64,000 bases of DNA from an uncultured Dysgonomonas sp. (GCF_934668725.1 NZ_CAKUOF010000002.1:124001-188000), one strand, 5' to 3'; counted from the first letter of the stretch, positions 20,201-27,965 are shown. Made by a program: numbers and translations. The notes: generated by a model not told the origin, from the sequence alone.

Positions 20201-20637
20201 TCTATCTCCCTGCGATAAACTCCTACCGGATTGTCGTCGGGTAAAAGAGGTGGTTTCGGATTGCGTGGTTGAAACTCATATCCATGATTGATATATATGG
20301 GAGTCCCAAATCCTTGTACCTCCCAATTGCCGGGAACCTTTATATCGCTCCACGATGAAGTATTTACATTGGCATCGGTTACATTAGCCGGTAATTTTCC
20401 GAATGCATCTACATAGTAAAACTTCCATGTACCATTGAGTAGCTCATAGTATTTGCTGTTTTCATATTTGCCTGTCAGGGCTTCGGCTTTGTTGTCGTAT
20501 GACATGAATGCACTTCTCGGCTTTTCTTTATTTACCGACAAGACATTCATATCGCGCCAAAAAGGAAGTTTGTCCTGTGCTCCTACTGACATTCCCATTG
20601 CCAATATGCAGCATATGGATAATAATTTTTTGACCAT
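17278..20637 (-). CDS. Beta-galactosidase, GH2, LacZ-type
   Basis: 1119 residues with a signal peptide (ILAMGMSVGAQD), so periplasmic. Domain order is that of large GH2 enzymes: jelly-roll sugar-binding domain (about 55-240), Ig-like domain (250-345), TIM barrel (350-640), second Ig-like domain, and the Bgal_small_N C-terminal domain (about 790-1110). The acid/base is in WSLGNEAGNG (Glu near 486) and the nucleophile in VPSEYAHAMGNS (Glu near 554). The position in an operon with GH88, DUF2264 and KduI suggests it acts on a galactose-containing polymer that also carries uronic acid. 83 bases separate it from GH88. Confidence 0.93.
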   Translation of the reverse strand: MVKKLLSICCILAMGMSVGAQDKLPFWRDMNVLSVNKEKPRSAFMSYDNKAEALTGKYENSKYYELLNGTWKFYYVDAFGKLPANVTDANVNTSSWSDIKVPGNWEVQGFGTPIYINHGYEFQPRNPKPPLLPDDNPVGVYRREIDIPADWMNRNIYLHIAGAKSGVYVYVNGKEVGYSEDSKNPAEFLLNKYVQPGKNSLAIKIFRWSTGSYLECQDFWRISGIERDVFLWSQPKTAINDFRVISTLDDHYKNGIFKLGIDVKNTNSSSSAVNVGYELIDAKGKTVASSSSALSIDANSSKTVDFDAVLDNVATWTSEHPNLYKLVMTIQKGAETTEVVPFHVGFRKIEIKESDHIINGRKQTLFYVNGQPIKLKGTNIHEVSQYTGHYVTPEEMRRNFELMKKNNINTVRLSHYPQDRKFYEMCDEYGLYVYDEANIESHGMYYSLSKGKSLGNNPDWLANHLYRTENMFERNKNYPSVTIWSLGNEAGNGYNFYQTYLWLKEKDKNLMNRPVCYERALWEWNTDMYVPQYPSAAWLEEIGKEGSDRPIVPSEYAHAMGNSTGDFHGQWNAIYKYPHLQGGYIWEWIDHALLAYDKDGKPYWTYGGDYGTNMPSDGNFVADGLIGPDQRPHPAMAEIKYNLQNIGFEAVDLDKGIVKITNRFYFSDLSKYQIKYRIYKNGTLIKEAVLPVSLAPQESTTVTIPVAGLKPETGAEYFVNFEVTSKEATPLVPANYIVAYDQFQLPVTAEKKEYKAPNAPALNITDQNGVITVSSSKVNFTLDTSKGLVTSYSVDGEEFFKDGFGIQPNFWRAPNDNDYGNRAPSRLQIWKQSSKDFNIVDHKITKDGDNVLLSVDYLLAAGNHYIINYKIYPSGVVNISSRFTALKGAKEASIDKSEAELMATYTPKAKAEAKAKSNVLEVPRIGVRFRVPAGMDNIEYFGRGPEENYIDRFMGTMVGQYKAKAEDLYYPYVRPQENGHHIDTRWLTATQNNGKGLLIQAENTIGFNALRNSVEDFDSEEADADYQWNNFSPEEIANKDLKKARNILPKHTHINDITPRDFVEICVDFKQQGVGGYDSWGARPIPEATIYSDEEYNWSFTLIPVSSLKDAASKTGLKY

Positions 20638-20689
20638 GGTTTATTCTTAAGTTATGTTTATTTATGAAAATATTCCATAATTGTATACC

Positions 20690-20715
20690 GTAGGGGCGTA
20701 CTGCATACGCCCTAC
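20690..20715. repeat. REP-like hairpin in operon
   Basis: GTAGGGGCGTA-ctgca-TACGCCCTAC, a GC-rich stem with one bulge in the GH88-GH2 gap. No T run follows, so it is more like a repetitive extragenic palindrome or a stability hairpin than a terminator. Confidence 0.6.
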
Positions 20716-20720
20716 TTTCT

Positions 20721-21956
20721 TTACTGTTTCAAATTCTTATACCTGACCAGAGCCTCTAAAAAGTAATAATCGGCATAAGACAAAGGTACATCAATTTCGT
20801 TTTTATGAGGAATACTTCCCACACTATGCATTAAAATAAAGTTGCCGTTGCTGCCCAATGTTGCCCTATAATTGGGTGAAGCAAGGCTCTGTAGCATTTT
20901 TTCAGCTGTGTCGATATAGGTTTTGTTATTTGATAACTGACCCAGTTCGAATAAAGCCGAACATACTACTGCAGCTGCCGAAGCATCTCTTAGTTTTTCT
21001 TTAAATTCTACGGCATACGATTTGCCTTCGGGGGTATACCCCTCTTGTCCTACGTTGAAATCCCAAAGTGGAACAAGATCCTCAGGCAGGTTCTTCAAGT
21101 AAAAATCTGTTGCTTTGATAGCTGCATTAAGATAGGAAGAGTCTTTTGTTTCACGAAACATCATAGTATAGCCATAAATAGCCCATGCTTGCCCGCGCGA
21201 CCAGGTTGAATTGTCGCTGTAGCCCTGACAAGTTGCCTGATCTTTTACAACACCCGTAATGGTGTCATAATCTACCACATGATAGGTGCTGAAATCGTCT
21301 CTGAAATGATTTTTTAAAGTAGTGTTGGCATGATTTACCGCAATGTCATAGTAGCGTTTGTCACCACTTACTTTCGAAGCATAAAACAGCATTTCGAGAT
21401 TCATCATATTATCGATAATCACCGGATAAAACCATTCGGTAGAATCGTTCCAAGCTTTGCGGTAATTCCATGACTTTATACATTTTGTGGCATCACTGTA
21501 ACGCGACGATAGCGATTGTGTACTCTGAAGGAGGATATCTTTGTATTCGGGTTTAGGTGCCAGACGTTCGGCATTTCCATAGCTGCAATACATCATAAAA
21601 CCTAAGTCGTGATGACCTGTAAATGTTTTAAGCGGTTCGAGCGTCTCCGTCCATTTGGTTGCTTGGTTACGCCATGTAGAATCGCCTGTCAGTTCGTAAA
21701 GATACCAAAGCGACCCCGGGAAAAAACCGGGAGTCCAGTCATACATATTAGTTACCACCAATTGTCCCTGAGGATCAAGTGTACGAGGATAGTTTTTACC
21801 TGTGGGTTCGCCCACACTTTCGAGCATTTTAGACGTTTGCAATGCGGCAAACTCAACATTCTGGTTAATAAAGTCGGCCTTCTCTTTATCTGCTTTTGGT
21901 GTGCAGGAAACTGCCATAATTGCCAGAGCTAAAAATCCTAATAAATTCTTTTTCAT
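20721..21956 (-). CDS. Unsaturated glucuronyl hydrolase, GH88
   Basis: Releases 4,5-unsaturated uronic acid from the ends of oligosaccharides made by polysaccharide lyases. About 411 residues from the ATG at 21956 (an in-frame ATG three codons earlier at 21965 is equally possible). Lipoprotein signal with Cys (AIMAVSCTPK). The (alpha/alpha)6-barrel motifs are present: TNMYDWTPGFFPGSLWYLYE, SYGNAERLAP, DNMMNLEMLFYASK (catalytic Asp region near 185), and the WSRGQAWAIYGYTMMFR helix. The product feeds KduI. Part of the 23260-16299 operon. Confidence 0.93.
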   Translation of the reverse strand: MKKNLLGFLALAIMAVSCTPKADKEKADFINQNVEFAALQTSKMLESVGEPTGKNYPRTLDPQGQLVVTNMYDWTPGFFPGSLWYLYELTGDSTWRNQATKWTETLEPLKTFTGHHDLGFMMYCSYGNAERLAPKPEYKDILLQSTQSLSSRYSDATKCIKSWNYRKAWNDSTEWFYPVIIDNMMNLEMLFYASKVSGDKRYYDIAVNHANTTLKNHFRDDFSTYHVVDYDTITGVVKDQATCQGYSDNSTWSRGQAWAIYGYTMMFRETKDSSYLNAAIKATDFYLKNLPEDLVPLWDFNVGQEGYTPEGKSYAVEFKEKLRDASAAAVVCSALFELGQLSNNKTYIDTAEKMLQSLASPNYRATLGSNGNFILMHSVGSIPHKNEIDVPLSYADYYFLEALVRYKNLKQ

Positions 21957-22027
21957 GTTTTTCATAGTTTATTAATAAATATCAAGAAAATATAGTGTAT
22001 TACACTACTTCTTAAAACAATCGTTTG

Positions 22028-23260
22028 CTATTTTTTTATAGATTCGTGATAATCTTTTGGAAAGGCTTTCCCGCTCCAAGCTTTCTGCGAAGTCCATTCT
22101 TCGGCCGGAGCAGTCCAAAAAGGAGCATTTGCCGGTAATCCCAAAGGCAAAAATACTAATGATGTCAGATATAGACTGCCATTATTGGTATAATAATCTG
22201 CCAGTTCGGGCTGATGTCCTGCAAAACCCAATTGAAGGAAATCGTCTTTGCCGAAATTGCCTTCTACCGAGAACATATTCTTCATAATGGTAGTCAGTGC
22301 ATTGCGTACCCCTCCGTTACTCAGGTTCTTGGGTAGTCCGTATTTCCAAATAGCCAGAGCCAGAGGTTGAAACGAGCCCATGCGATAGGTCATAGAGCGC
22401 CCCACTGCCGGAAATGTGCCTTCCGGAGAGATTAGCCGTTCGATCAATTGATTGTAACGTTGCATACGTCTGATTGCTAAATCGGAACTGATAGCAGTAT
22501 ACATCTTTTTATTTTCCAGAATTTCGGTCATTTCCACAAGCATGGGATGCATTACATATCCGTTGTAATAATCCAATGCAAATTCGGGCCCGTCGGAATA
22601 CCATCCATCCCCCAAATACCATTCTTCCATTTTTTGTACCGATAATCTGAGTGCAAAACCGTCGGGTTGCTGATCTATACTAGCTAAAAACGCCTCTATA
22701 ATTCCCCTGAATAATATCCAATTATTATATGGAGGTTGTATGGTGCGTAGTCCTTTAAATTCCTTGATATATCGGTCTTTTGTTACCTGATCCAGTGGTT
22801 CCCACAATGTTTTAGGCGCACGTATGAAGCTTGTAGCTATATAGGCTGCGTCTACCAAAGCTTGACTGGGACCTTTCCATCCCAGATAATCGGGACTGTC
22901 GGGATCTACCGAATGTGCATAACTCTTCAATGCCCATTCACGCAATTGCTTCCGCTGTTTGCCTTCGGCAGTATTGTCATCAGGTAAAGCCAGCCAGGGT
23001 GCTATTCCGGCCATGAGACGTCCAAAGGCTTCCATGTAGGTTACGCTGATGTCTCTTTTATCCCAAAGTGGGCTAACTTCGACAGTCATGTTCTTTCGGA
23101 GTTCACCTTTGCTCATATTGCTTAGTACCGGTGCTGATATTTTGTAACACAGATTTGCCCAGTAGGCCCGGTCTGCTTCCGGCGAAAAGTTTTGCTTCTG
23201 AGCATAGGTTATAGAGCTCAATAAGAAGCACAATAAGAAAATACAGTGTTTCTGTTTCAT
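22028..23260 (-). CDS. DUF2264 protein (GH154-type), first gene of operon
   Basis: 410 residues, signal peptide ending SSITYAQ. The DUF2264 signature is clear: MEAFGRLMAGIAPWLALPDD, the SPDYLGWKGPSQALVDAAY block, NNWILFRGIIEAFL, and WYLGDGWYSDGPEFALDYYNGYV cut here to its ends. DUF2264 proteins are classed as GH154 in CAZy, with beta-glucuronidase activity reported for a member; I infer the same role. It leads the operon and is followed by GH88 62 bases downstream. The promoter at 23340-23371 is one of the best in the window. Confidence 0.88.
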   Translation of the reverse strand: MKQKHCIFLLCFLLSSITYAQKQNFSPEADRAYWANLCYKISAPVLSNMSKGELRKNMTVEVSPLWDKRDISVTYMEAFGRLMAGIAPWLALPDDNTAEGKQRKQLREWALKSYAHSVDPDSPDYLGWKGPSQALVDAAYIATSFIRAPKTLWEPLDQVTKDRYIKEFKGLRTIQPPYNNWILFRGIIEAFLASIDQQPDGFALRLSVQKMEEWYLGDGWYSDGPEFALDYYNGYVMHPMLVEMTEILENKKMYTAISSDLAIRRMQRYNQLIERLISPEGTFPAVGRSMTYRMGSFQPLALAIWKYGLPKNLSNGGVRNALTTIMKNMFSVEGNFGKDDFLQLGFAGHQPELADYYTNNGSLYLTSLVFLPLGLPANAPFWTAPAEEWTSQKAWSGKAFPKDYHESIKK

Positions 23261-23339
23261 AGTATCGTAATTTAAAATAAGGTCTTATCGTATTGGAGTT
23301 GCAGCCAATAACTCTATCAGTGCAATTTTCAATTTACCG

Positions 23340-23372
23340 CAAAGATATATTCATGTATCAGATTAAACAAAA
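23340..23372 (-). promoter_or_regulatory. Promoter of uronate operon (-33 and -7)
   Basis: On the minus strand TTTTG, then 20 bases, then TATCTTTG. Both Bacteroidota elements are present at standard spacing, 80 bases before the DUF2264 start. Confidence 0.7.
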
Positions 23373-23452
23373 TTATACAGTATCCTGTTTATGCTTTATA
23401 TCTTTTTATAGATATTCACATTGTTAATTAACAATTTTCGTATCTGTACACA

Positions 23453-23460
23453 TATCTTTG
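23453..23460 (+). promoter_or_regulatory. -7 element for YARHG gene
   Basis: TATCTTTG on the plus strand, divergent from the uronate promoter. Confidence 0.5.
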
Positions 23461-23618
23461 TGCAAGATAATAAATAGGTATTATAACATCTTGATGTTTA
23501 ACCTAATTTTAAAGCTTTTTTACTTTTGATATTTGGGGTTGGTATTTTTTTCGATATAGTCAATCCAAATATGGTTCTGATTTTGTTACTTTATGTTTTA
23601 ATTTTATTGATAAAAAGT

Positions 23619-24356
23619 ATGTTTATACGAATAATGTTTGTCTCTATAGTCCTTTTTACTGCAAACATGGTAGTTCATGCTCAGGGGATTGCCAATTGTT
23701 CTACATGTGGTACGGAATTACTGAGGGCGCAGGATATAGATACTTTGAGTGTGGATGAACTTCGGCTTTTTACAAATGAGATTTATGCACGCAAAGGATA
23801 CAGATTTTCGAATGAACGTTATCAGGATTATTTCCAAAGCTTCGATTGGTATAAGCCATTGGCAGACAACAGCCTGGTAAAGCTGTCGAATATCGAAGAA
23901 AAGAATATTAAGCTTTTGCAGGATCGCCGCAAAGTTCGTGAAGATGAAAGGCAAATTATTCTAGCCTATTTCAAAGGACTCAAACTGCTGGCTGTAAACA
24001 ATAATGATGCTGAACTGAATAAACTTTTTGCCAATCTTGAGTATCAGGAGATGGCTTCTGTAGATGAGATGAAACAAACTCTTTTACATATCAATTTTGA
24101 TGATGTACACTGGTTCAAAAATAAAGGACTTTATCGTGTTGAGGTTGATAACGGATATGTAAAGATTGTATATTCGTTTTCGGTGACTAACGAAGGGATT
24201 ATTCTTGCCTATAATTATATGGCACACTCCGATATCATGGAAGATTTTGACACTATGTTTTCAGACTATATGTCAGAGAGTGAATATGCTGTATGGTGGG
24301 TCTTCTCTTTAGTAAATGGTAAAATAGTTTTAACAAAAGTAGATGGGGCAGGCTGA
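23619..24356 (+). CDS. Secreted YARHG-domain protein
   Basis: The start at 23619 gives a compact signal peptide (MFIRIMFVSIVLFTANMVV..HAQ); earlier starts (23526, TTG; 23571) would add a second hydrophobic stretch. A YARHG domain follows at about residues 40-110: ELRLFTNEIYARKGYRFSNE, YFQSFDWYKP, and LSNIEEKNIKLLQDRR. This extracellular domain is common in bacteria and may bind cell wall. The C-terminal 110 residues are beta-rich with no recognised fold. About 245 residues. Next gene begins 15 bases after the stop. Confidence 0.8.
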   Translation: MFIRIMFVSIVLFTANMVVHAQGIANCSTCGTELLRAQDIDTLSVDELRLFTNEIYARKGYRFSNERYQDYFQSFDWYKPLADNSLVKLSNIEEKNIKLLQDRRKVREDERQIILAYFKGLKLLAVNNNDAELNKLFANLEYQEMASVDEMKQTLLHINFDDVHWFKNKGLYRVEVDNGYVKIVYSFSVTNEGIILAYNYMAHSDIMEDFDTMFSDYMSESEYAVWWVFSLVNGKIVLTKVDGAG

Positions 24357-24371
24357 TGATGCCTGATAAGT

Positions 24372-24587
24372 ATGATGGATATTTTAAATGGTTTTCTTTC
24401 GTTTTTTGTACCTCTTTTTTTATTGTTGGTTTACTATTGGTATATATCTATACCGGTGGTTGCATTGGTAATATTCGGCTATATAAAAACAAAGAACGAA
24501 GGCTTAAAACGTGCCCTTCGTATTTTTCTCGCATTTATAATCTTGGCTGTAGTGGGTATATTAATTATGATGATTACCAACGGTTGA
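24372..24587 (+). CDS. Small two-TM membrane protein
   Basis: 71 residues, two hydrophobic helices (about 8-35 and 50-68) with a basic loop KTKNEGLKRALR between them. It overlaps an alternative frame at 24356-24601, which has poor composition (Cys- and Tyr-rich), so this frame is preferred. Function unknown; probably co-transcribed with the YARHG gene. Confidence 0.5.
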   Translation: MMDILNGFLSFFVPLFLLLVYYWYISIPVVALVIFGYIKTKNEGLKRALRIFLAFIILAVVGILIMMITNG

Positions 24588-24631
24588 TCGATGATCGATA
24601 GTCAGCTGATATCTTAAAATAAGGTCGGATT

Positions 24632-25000
24632 TTATTGCTGATAACTTTTTCTCGATTCCTGTATCACTGCTGTGTTTTCCCTAGCCCAGTTTACCAGTTC
24701 ACTCAATGGATCTAACAGGCTATACCCTAAGCTGGTCAGTTGATACTCCACGCGGGGTGGTACTTCGGGATAAATTTGACGGCTTACCAATCCGTCAGCC
24801 TCAAGAGAACGGAGGGTTACCGTAAGCATACGCTGTGAGATATCGTTGATCGATTTGTGTAATTCACTGAATCTCATTTTTGGATTTTGGCTGAGTGTAT
24901 ATATAACTAATAACGACCATTTGTCGCTCAAACTTGCAATTATATCCCGAATGGGACAAATTCCCTCAATTATGTTATTTACTATTTCTTCTTCTTCCAT
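24632..25000 (-). CDS. HxlR-family transcriptional regulator
   Basis: 122-residue winged-helix DNA-binding protein. The HxlR pattern is clear: CPIRDIIASLSDKWSLLVIYTL, MRFSELHKSINDISQRMLTVTLRSLE, the wing ADGLVSRQIYPEVPPRVEYQLT, and the terminal helix LSELVNWARE. HxlR proteins respond to electrophiles or oxidants, often through the first Cys (here Cys15). It is divergent from a DJ-1/PfpI gene, the usual layout for regulator and target, with likely operators between them. Confidence 0.92.
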   Translation of the reverse strand: MEEEEIVNNIIEGICPIRDIIASLSDKWSLLVIYTLSQNPKMRFSELHKSINDISQRMLTVTLRSLEADGLVSRQIYPEVPPRVEYQLTSLGYSLLDPLSELVNWARENTAVIQESRKSYQQ

Positions 25001-25021
25001 AAGTGCCTCTTTTTCTGCAAT

Positions 25022-25126
25022 AGTTATCTAAATGTAAGTATCTTATTATCATGTGCCTTCTTGCTTTTATAGATTCACATGGTTATCTTTACATGCACAA
25101 AAGTAATAAAGTTATCTAAAGTAACT
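25022..25126. promoter_or_regulatory. Probable HxlR operators
   Basis: Two related sites in the divergent gap: AGTTATCTAAATGTAAGTA (25022-25040) and the palindromic AGTTATCTAAAGTAACT (25110-25126), with a third half site GTTATCT near 25082. The minus-strand element TACTTTTG (25098-25105) lies between them, so binding would control both genes. Confidence 0.6.
25098..25105 (-). promoter_or_regulatory. -7 element for HxlR gene
   Basis: Reads TACTTTTG on the minus strand, between the two putative operator copies. Confidence 0.45.
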
Positions 25127-25153
25127 ATTGTCAAATTAAAAAAACACAACCTT

Positions 25154-25681
25154 ATGGGAAAGAAAGTAGCTGTAATAGCATTTAGTCCGGTAAACGGAAT
25201 GGGTTTGTTCCAATACCTGGAAGCATTCTTCGAAAATCAGATTCAATACAAAACATTTGCTATTGATAATGTCAAAGAAATTAAAACTAACTCAGGTATC
25301 AGTATAATTTTGGATGATGTGATTGCAAACCTCAAAGGCCACGAATCCGAATATGATGCACTTGTATTCTCTTGTGGAGATGCTATGATTTCATTCAAAG
25401 ACAATATCGATAAACCATATTATAAAGATATGTTTGAGGTATTGAAAAATTTCAACGATCACGGCAAACTTATAGCAGGACATTGCGCTGCTGCCGTAAT
25501 TTTCGAGAAAGCAGGAATTACTACCGGAAAGAAAGTGGCTGTACACCCTTATGGAAAGCCAGCTATTCAAAACGGTACTGCTACCGATGATAAATTTGTC
25601 GTAGATCACAATTTATATACTGCACAATGTGAAGGGGCTATCTGGCAATTGATGCCCGATTTGTTAGCTGTATTAAAATAA
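25154..25681 (+). CDS. DJ-1/PfpI-family protein
   Basis: 175 residues from ATG 25154; the longer frame (25079) runs back through the operator region and is rejected. The DJ-1 fold is seen as KKVAVIAFSP, YDALVFSCGDAM (about 67-78) and the nucleophile elbow LIAGHCAAAVIFEKAG with Cys111. Members are stress-linked chaperones, glyoxalases or deglycases. The Glu that pairs with the Cys in many members is not obvious in the N-terminal loop. Regulated with the divergent HxlR gene, so probably part of an electrophile or oxidant response. Confidence 0.88.
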   Translation: MGKKVAVIAFSPVNGMGLFQYLEAFFENQIQYKTFAIDNVKEIKTNSGISIILDDVIANLKGHESEYDALVFSCGDAMISFKDNIDKPYYKDMFEVLKNFNDHGKLIAGHCAAAVIFEKAGITTGKKVAVHPYGKPAIQNGTATDDKFVVDHNLYTAQCEGAIWQLMPDLLAVLK

Positions 25682-25706
25682 ACAGATGTAACAAGGCATG
25701 TAGCAC

Positions 25707-25826
25707 AAAAGCGGAGAGGATGTACCTACAAAGTCCGGAATACAGGATACACGGATATCGCATATTTTATATGAGATTGTTTGTTATCTGTACTCTATTT
25801 TGACTTTCGGTACATCCTCTGCTTTT
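25707..25826. repeat. Long imperfect inverted repeat (structured RNA or MITE-like)
   Basis: Outer arms AAAAGCGGAGAGGATGTACC (25707-25726) and GGTACATCCTCTGCTTTT (25809-25826). Further paired segments lie inside: AAAGTC with GACTTT, ATACAG with CTGTA, and CATAT with ATATG at the tip. The whole element of about 120 bases can fold into one long stem. No reading frame. It lies after the DJ-1 gene, 26 bases from its stop. Confidence 0.6.
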
Positions 25827-25906
25827 CAAATAAATAAAAAGACCGACACCTTTATTTTACTCTAAATAAATAATTCTATTTTTGTGGTAGAATAATTCAG
25901 TAGGTT

Positions 25907-26563
25907 ATGACAAAAAAAGAATATAGGGCATTATTTGAAGAGGATGAGGCTGTTGGCTGGTTGGCAATAGATAAAAAGATAGAGGAAATCTATGGCGATC
26001 AGCAACCACGTCATTATGCCCCTCCTTTACATTATATATTGGGTGGAAGAGACCCGTTGGATGGGACGAGTATTTATGATTCTCAAAAGCAGGAATTCCA
26101 TCGCCATTTTGTAAGTTACGGAATGTCGGAGCTATACTATAATGAAGATGCGGCAAGCGGAGAATTTAGTAAGTGGGGATTTGAGTTTACTTTCCGTTTG
26201 AAACCATTCGAAGAAGATGAACAAGATCCTGTCTGGGCGATACAGGTTATGAATAATTTGGCTCGTTATGTATTTGAGAGTGGTAAATGGTTCGAAGAGA
26301 ATCATTTTATACCGGCCAATGGTCCTATTCGTACCGAAACTCAAACAGAAGTGGGTATAGTGGGAGTTGCATTTGCTTTAGACCCGGAGTTGGGTACAAT
26401 AAGTACACCACATGGAAAGTTATCGTTTTTGCAGATGGTGGGTATAACCTCTTCCGAGCTCGAACGGTTAAAGGCTAATCCTAAGACGTCCGAAGTAAAG
26501 GCCTTATTAGATGAGATGAGGAAAGATAATCCATTACTTATAACTGACCTTACTCGAAAATAA
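25907..26563 (+). CDS. Suppressor-of-fused (SUFU) domain protein
   Basis: 218-residue cytoplasmic protein that is almost entirely a SUFU domain: PPLHYILGGRDPLDGTSIYD, the HFVSYGMSELYYNE block, WGFEFTFRLKP, and MNNLARYVFESGKWFEENHF. In bacteria SUFU proteins occur alone and, by published comparative genomics, as immunity proteins in polymorphic toxin systems. No toxin gene is adjacent here, so the role stays open. The gene ends in a good terminator (26591-26626). Confidence 0.9.
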   Translation: MTKKEYRALFEEDEAVGWLAIDKKIEEIYGDQQPRHYAPPLHYILGGRDPLDGTSIYDSQKQEFHRHFVSYGMSELYYNEDAASGEFSKWGFEFTFRLKPFEEDEQDPVWAIQVMNNLARYVFESGKWFEENHFIPANGPIRTETQTEVGIVGVAFALDPELGTISTPHGKLSFLQMVGITSSELERLKANPKTSEVKALLDEMRKDNPLLITDLTRK

Positions 26564-26590
26564 TACGCTCAATCAGATATATAAAATATA

Positions 26591-26626
26591 GCCGGCAATT
26601 GATAAAATATCATTGTCGGCTTTTTT
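26591..26626 (+). terminator. Rho-independent terminator of SUFU gene
   Basis: Fourteen-base stem GCCGGCAATTGATA / TATCATTGTCGGC (one G-U pair) followed by six T. Confidence 0.85.
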
Positions 26627-26808
26627 GTTAATGTGTTTATATACTATTATTTAGGTTGTTGGTCTGTGGGGAAAAAACTTTACGGTTATTTTTTTTTGAA
26701 ATAAATTAAAATATATTTCTGTTTGGTTCGTCTCCAATTGTAGAGACATGTCTAAAGCAAAATTTATAATAAATTACAAATGAGTCTGTGACTTTAATTA
26801 ATAAAATA

Positions 26809-27297
26809 ATGAAAAATAAAAAAATTAAAAAGCTTTGGGGAATCCCTTTATTTATTGTCATATTCGCTCTTCTGGTTTGGGCTACTATGTTGCTGTGGAA
26901 CGCGTTATTGCCGGTGATATTCGGTATAGTAACAATTACTTACTGGCAAGCATTGGGATTATTGGTACTTGGACGACTGTTATTTGGCGGTTTTGGTAAA
27001 GGAGGAGGTGGTATGCATCGTTTTGGACGCCATCGTCACGGCTGTTGCAGGCGGCGTGGAAATGATCGCTTTAACACCGAAGGTCTTAACGAATTTATGG
27101 ATGAAGGGGGTGACGAGCGTTTCGGCAGGAGAGGAGGCGATCCTTTTCGAAGTATGAGAGATAAGATGAAATCGATGACGAAAGATGAGCGTCGCGAATT
27201 TTTCCACAACAAATTACATAATCAACATATTCTCTGGGAAGAGATGCTTGATGACTTTGATAATTTTGATAAAAAACCGGAGAGGGATGACCAATAG
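26809..27297 (+). CDS. Membrane protein with Gly/Arg/His-rich linker, partner of sigma factor
   Basis: About 162 residues from ATG 26809. Two membrane helices (about 12-38 and 42-65), then a linker rich in Gly, Arg and His (GGFGKGGGGMHRFGRHRHGC, with a CC pair), then an acidic-basic helical tail (MKSMTKDERREFFHNKLHNQ). The gene overlaps the ECF sigma gene by 11 bases, so the two proteins are made together. It could be the anti-sigma or sensor of that sigma factor, though it does not match a known anti-sigma fold. The His/Cys-rich linker could bind metal; inference. Confidence 0.65.
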   Translation: MKNKKIKKLWGIPLFIVIFALLVWATMLLWNALLPVIFGIVTITYWQALGLLVLGRLLFGGFGKGGGGMHRFGRHRHGCCRRRGNDRFNTEGLNEFMDEGGDERFGRRGGDPFRSMRDKMKSMTKDERREFFHNKLHNQHILWEEMLDDFDNFDKKPERDDQ

Positions 27298-27847
27298 TGA
27301 GCCATCGGGAAAGAAAATATCAGATGTTTTTAAAAAGTATCAGGCCCAATTAAAAGGGTACATCAATAAACGTGTGACCTCTAAGGAAGATGGTGAGGAT
27401 ATTCTACAGAATGTATTCTATCAACTTCTAAAAACGGAGAATCCTATTGATGAGATGACTGCATGGTTATATGCTGTTACCCGTAATCAGATTATTGACT
27501 GGAAACGCAAGCGTAAGGACGAGGAAATGCCTTCTGTAACGGTTGATGATGGCAATGAATTGTTTCTGAGTGAAATATCTAACTTCCTTTTTGATGATGA
27601 CAATTCATCTCCCGAAGATGTTTATTTACGGTCTTTGGTATGGAATGAGCTGGAGTTAGCTCTTGCCGAATTGCCTCAGGAGCAACGAGAAGTATTCGAA
27701 TTGACAGAATTGAAAGGCTTACCTTTCAAAGAAATATCCGATTCGACAGGCATTCCGGTAAATACCCTGATTTCGAGAAAAAGATATGCCGTGTTGCATT
27801 TACGTTTACGCCTTAAATCGTTGTATGAAGATATTTTAGATAAATAA
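27287..27847 (+). CDS. ECF-type RNA polymerase sigma factor
   Basis: 186 residues from ATG 27287, chosen because it overlaps the upstream stop in the usual ATGA-like coupling; the longer frame starts inside the upstream gene. Sigma region 2 is seen in LKGYINKRVTSKEDGEDILQ, MTAWLYAVTRNQIIDWKRKR, and region 4 in LAELPQEQREVFELTELKGL with FKEISDSTGIPVNTLISRKR as helix-turn-helix. Region 3 is absent as expected for ECF sigmas. Probably co-transcribed with the membrane protein before it. Targets are unknown. Confidence 0.92.
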   Translation: MTNSEPSGKKISDVFKKYQAQLKGYINKRVTSKEDGEDILQNVFYQLLKTENPIDEMTAWLYAVTRNQIIDWKRKRKDEEMPSVTVDDGNELFLSEISNFLFDDDNSSPEDVYLRSLVWNELELALAELPQEQREVFELTELKGLPFKEISDSTGIPVNTLISRKRYAVLHLRLRLKSLYEDILDK

Positions 27848-27866
27848 TCACATAAGTAATAAATAA

Positions 27867-27959
27867 GTAAAGAATAAAGTTTATAGGTATATTTTATAGT
27901 TGTAACAACCTATATTTTTTATACTTGCCAAAGCAATAAAAAGGTCTGTGACCTTAATT
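27867..27959. repeat. Intergenic repeat, copy B (about 90 bp)
   Basis: About 87 percent identical to 2998-3092 by eye, including the AAGGTC-tgt-GACCTT hairpin (27941-27955). It also has TATACTTG on the plus strand and a strong terminator just after it, so a short transcript of about 90 nt could be made from either copy. Confidence 0.6.
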
Positions 27960-27965
27960 GGAAAT

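Larger units (their letters stand above)
23261..23618. other. Divergent intergenic region with two promoters
   Basis: Contains the minus-strand promoter of the uronate operon (23340-23371) and a plus-strand TATCTTTG (23453-23460) for the YARHG gene. I see no palindromic operator for a uronate regulator. Confidence 0.5.

Noticed and set aside
24356..24601. 81-codon frame overlapping the small membrane protein
   Set aside because: Composition (Cys, Tyr and Arg clusters) is not protein-like; the 24372-24587 frame is a clean membrane protein.
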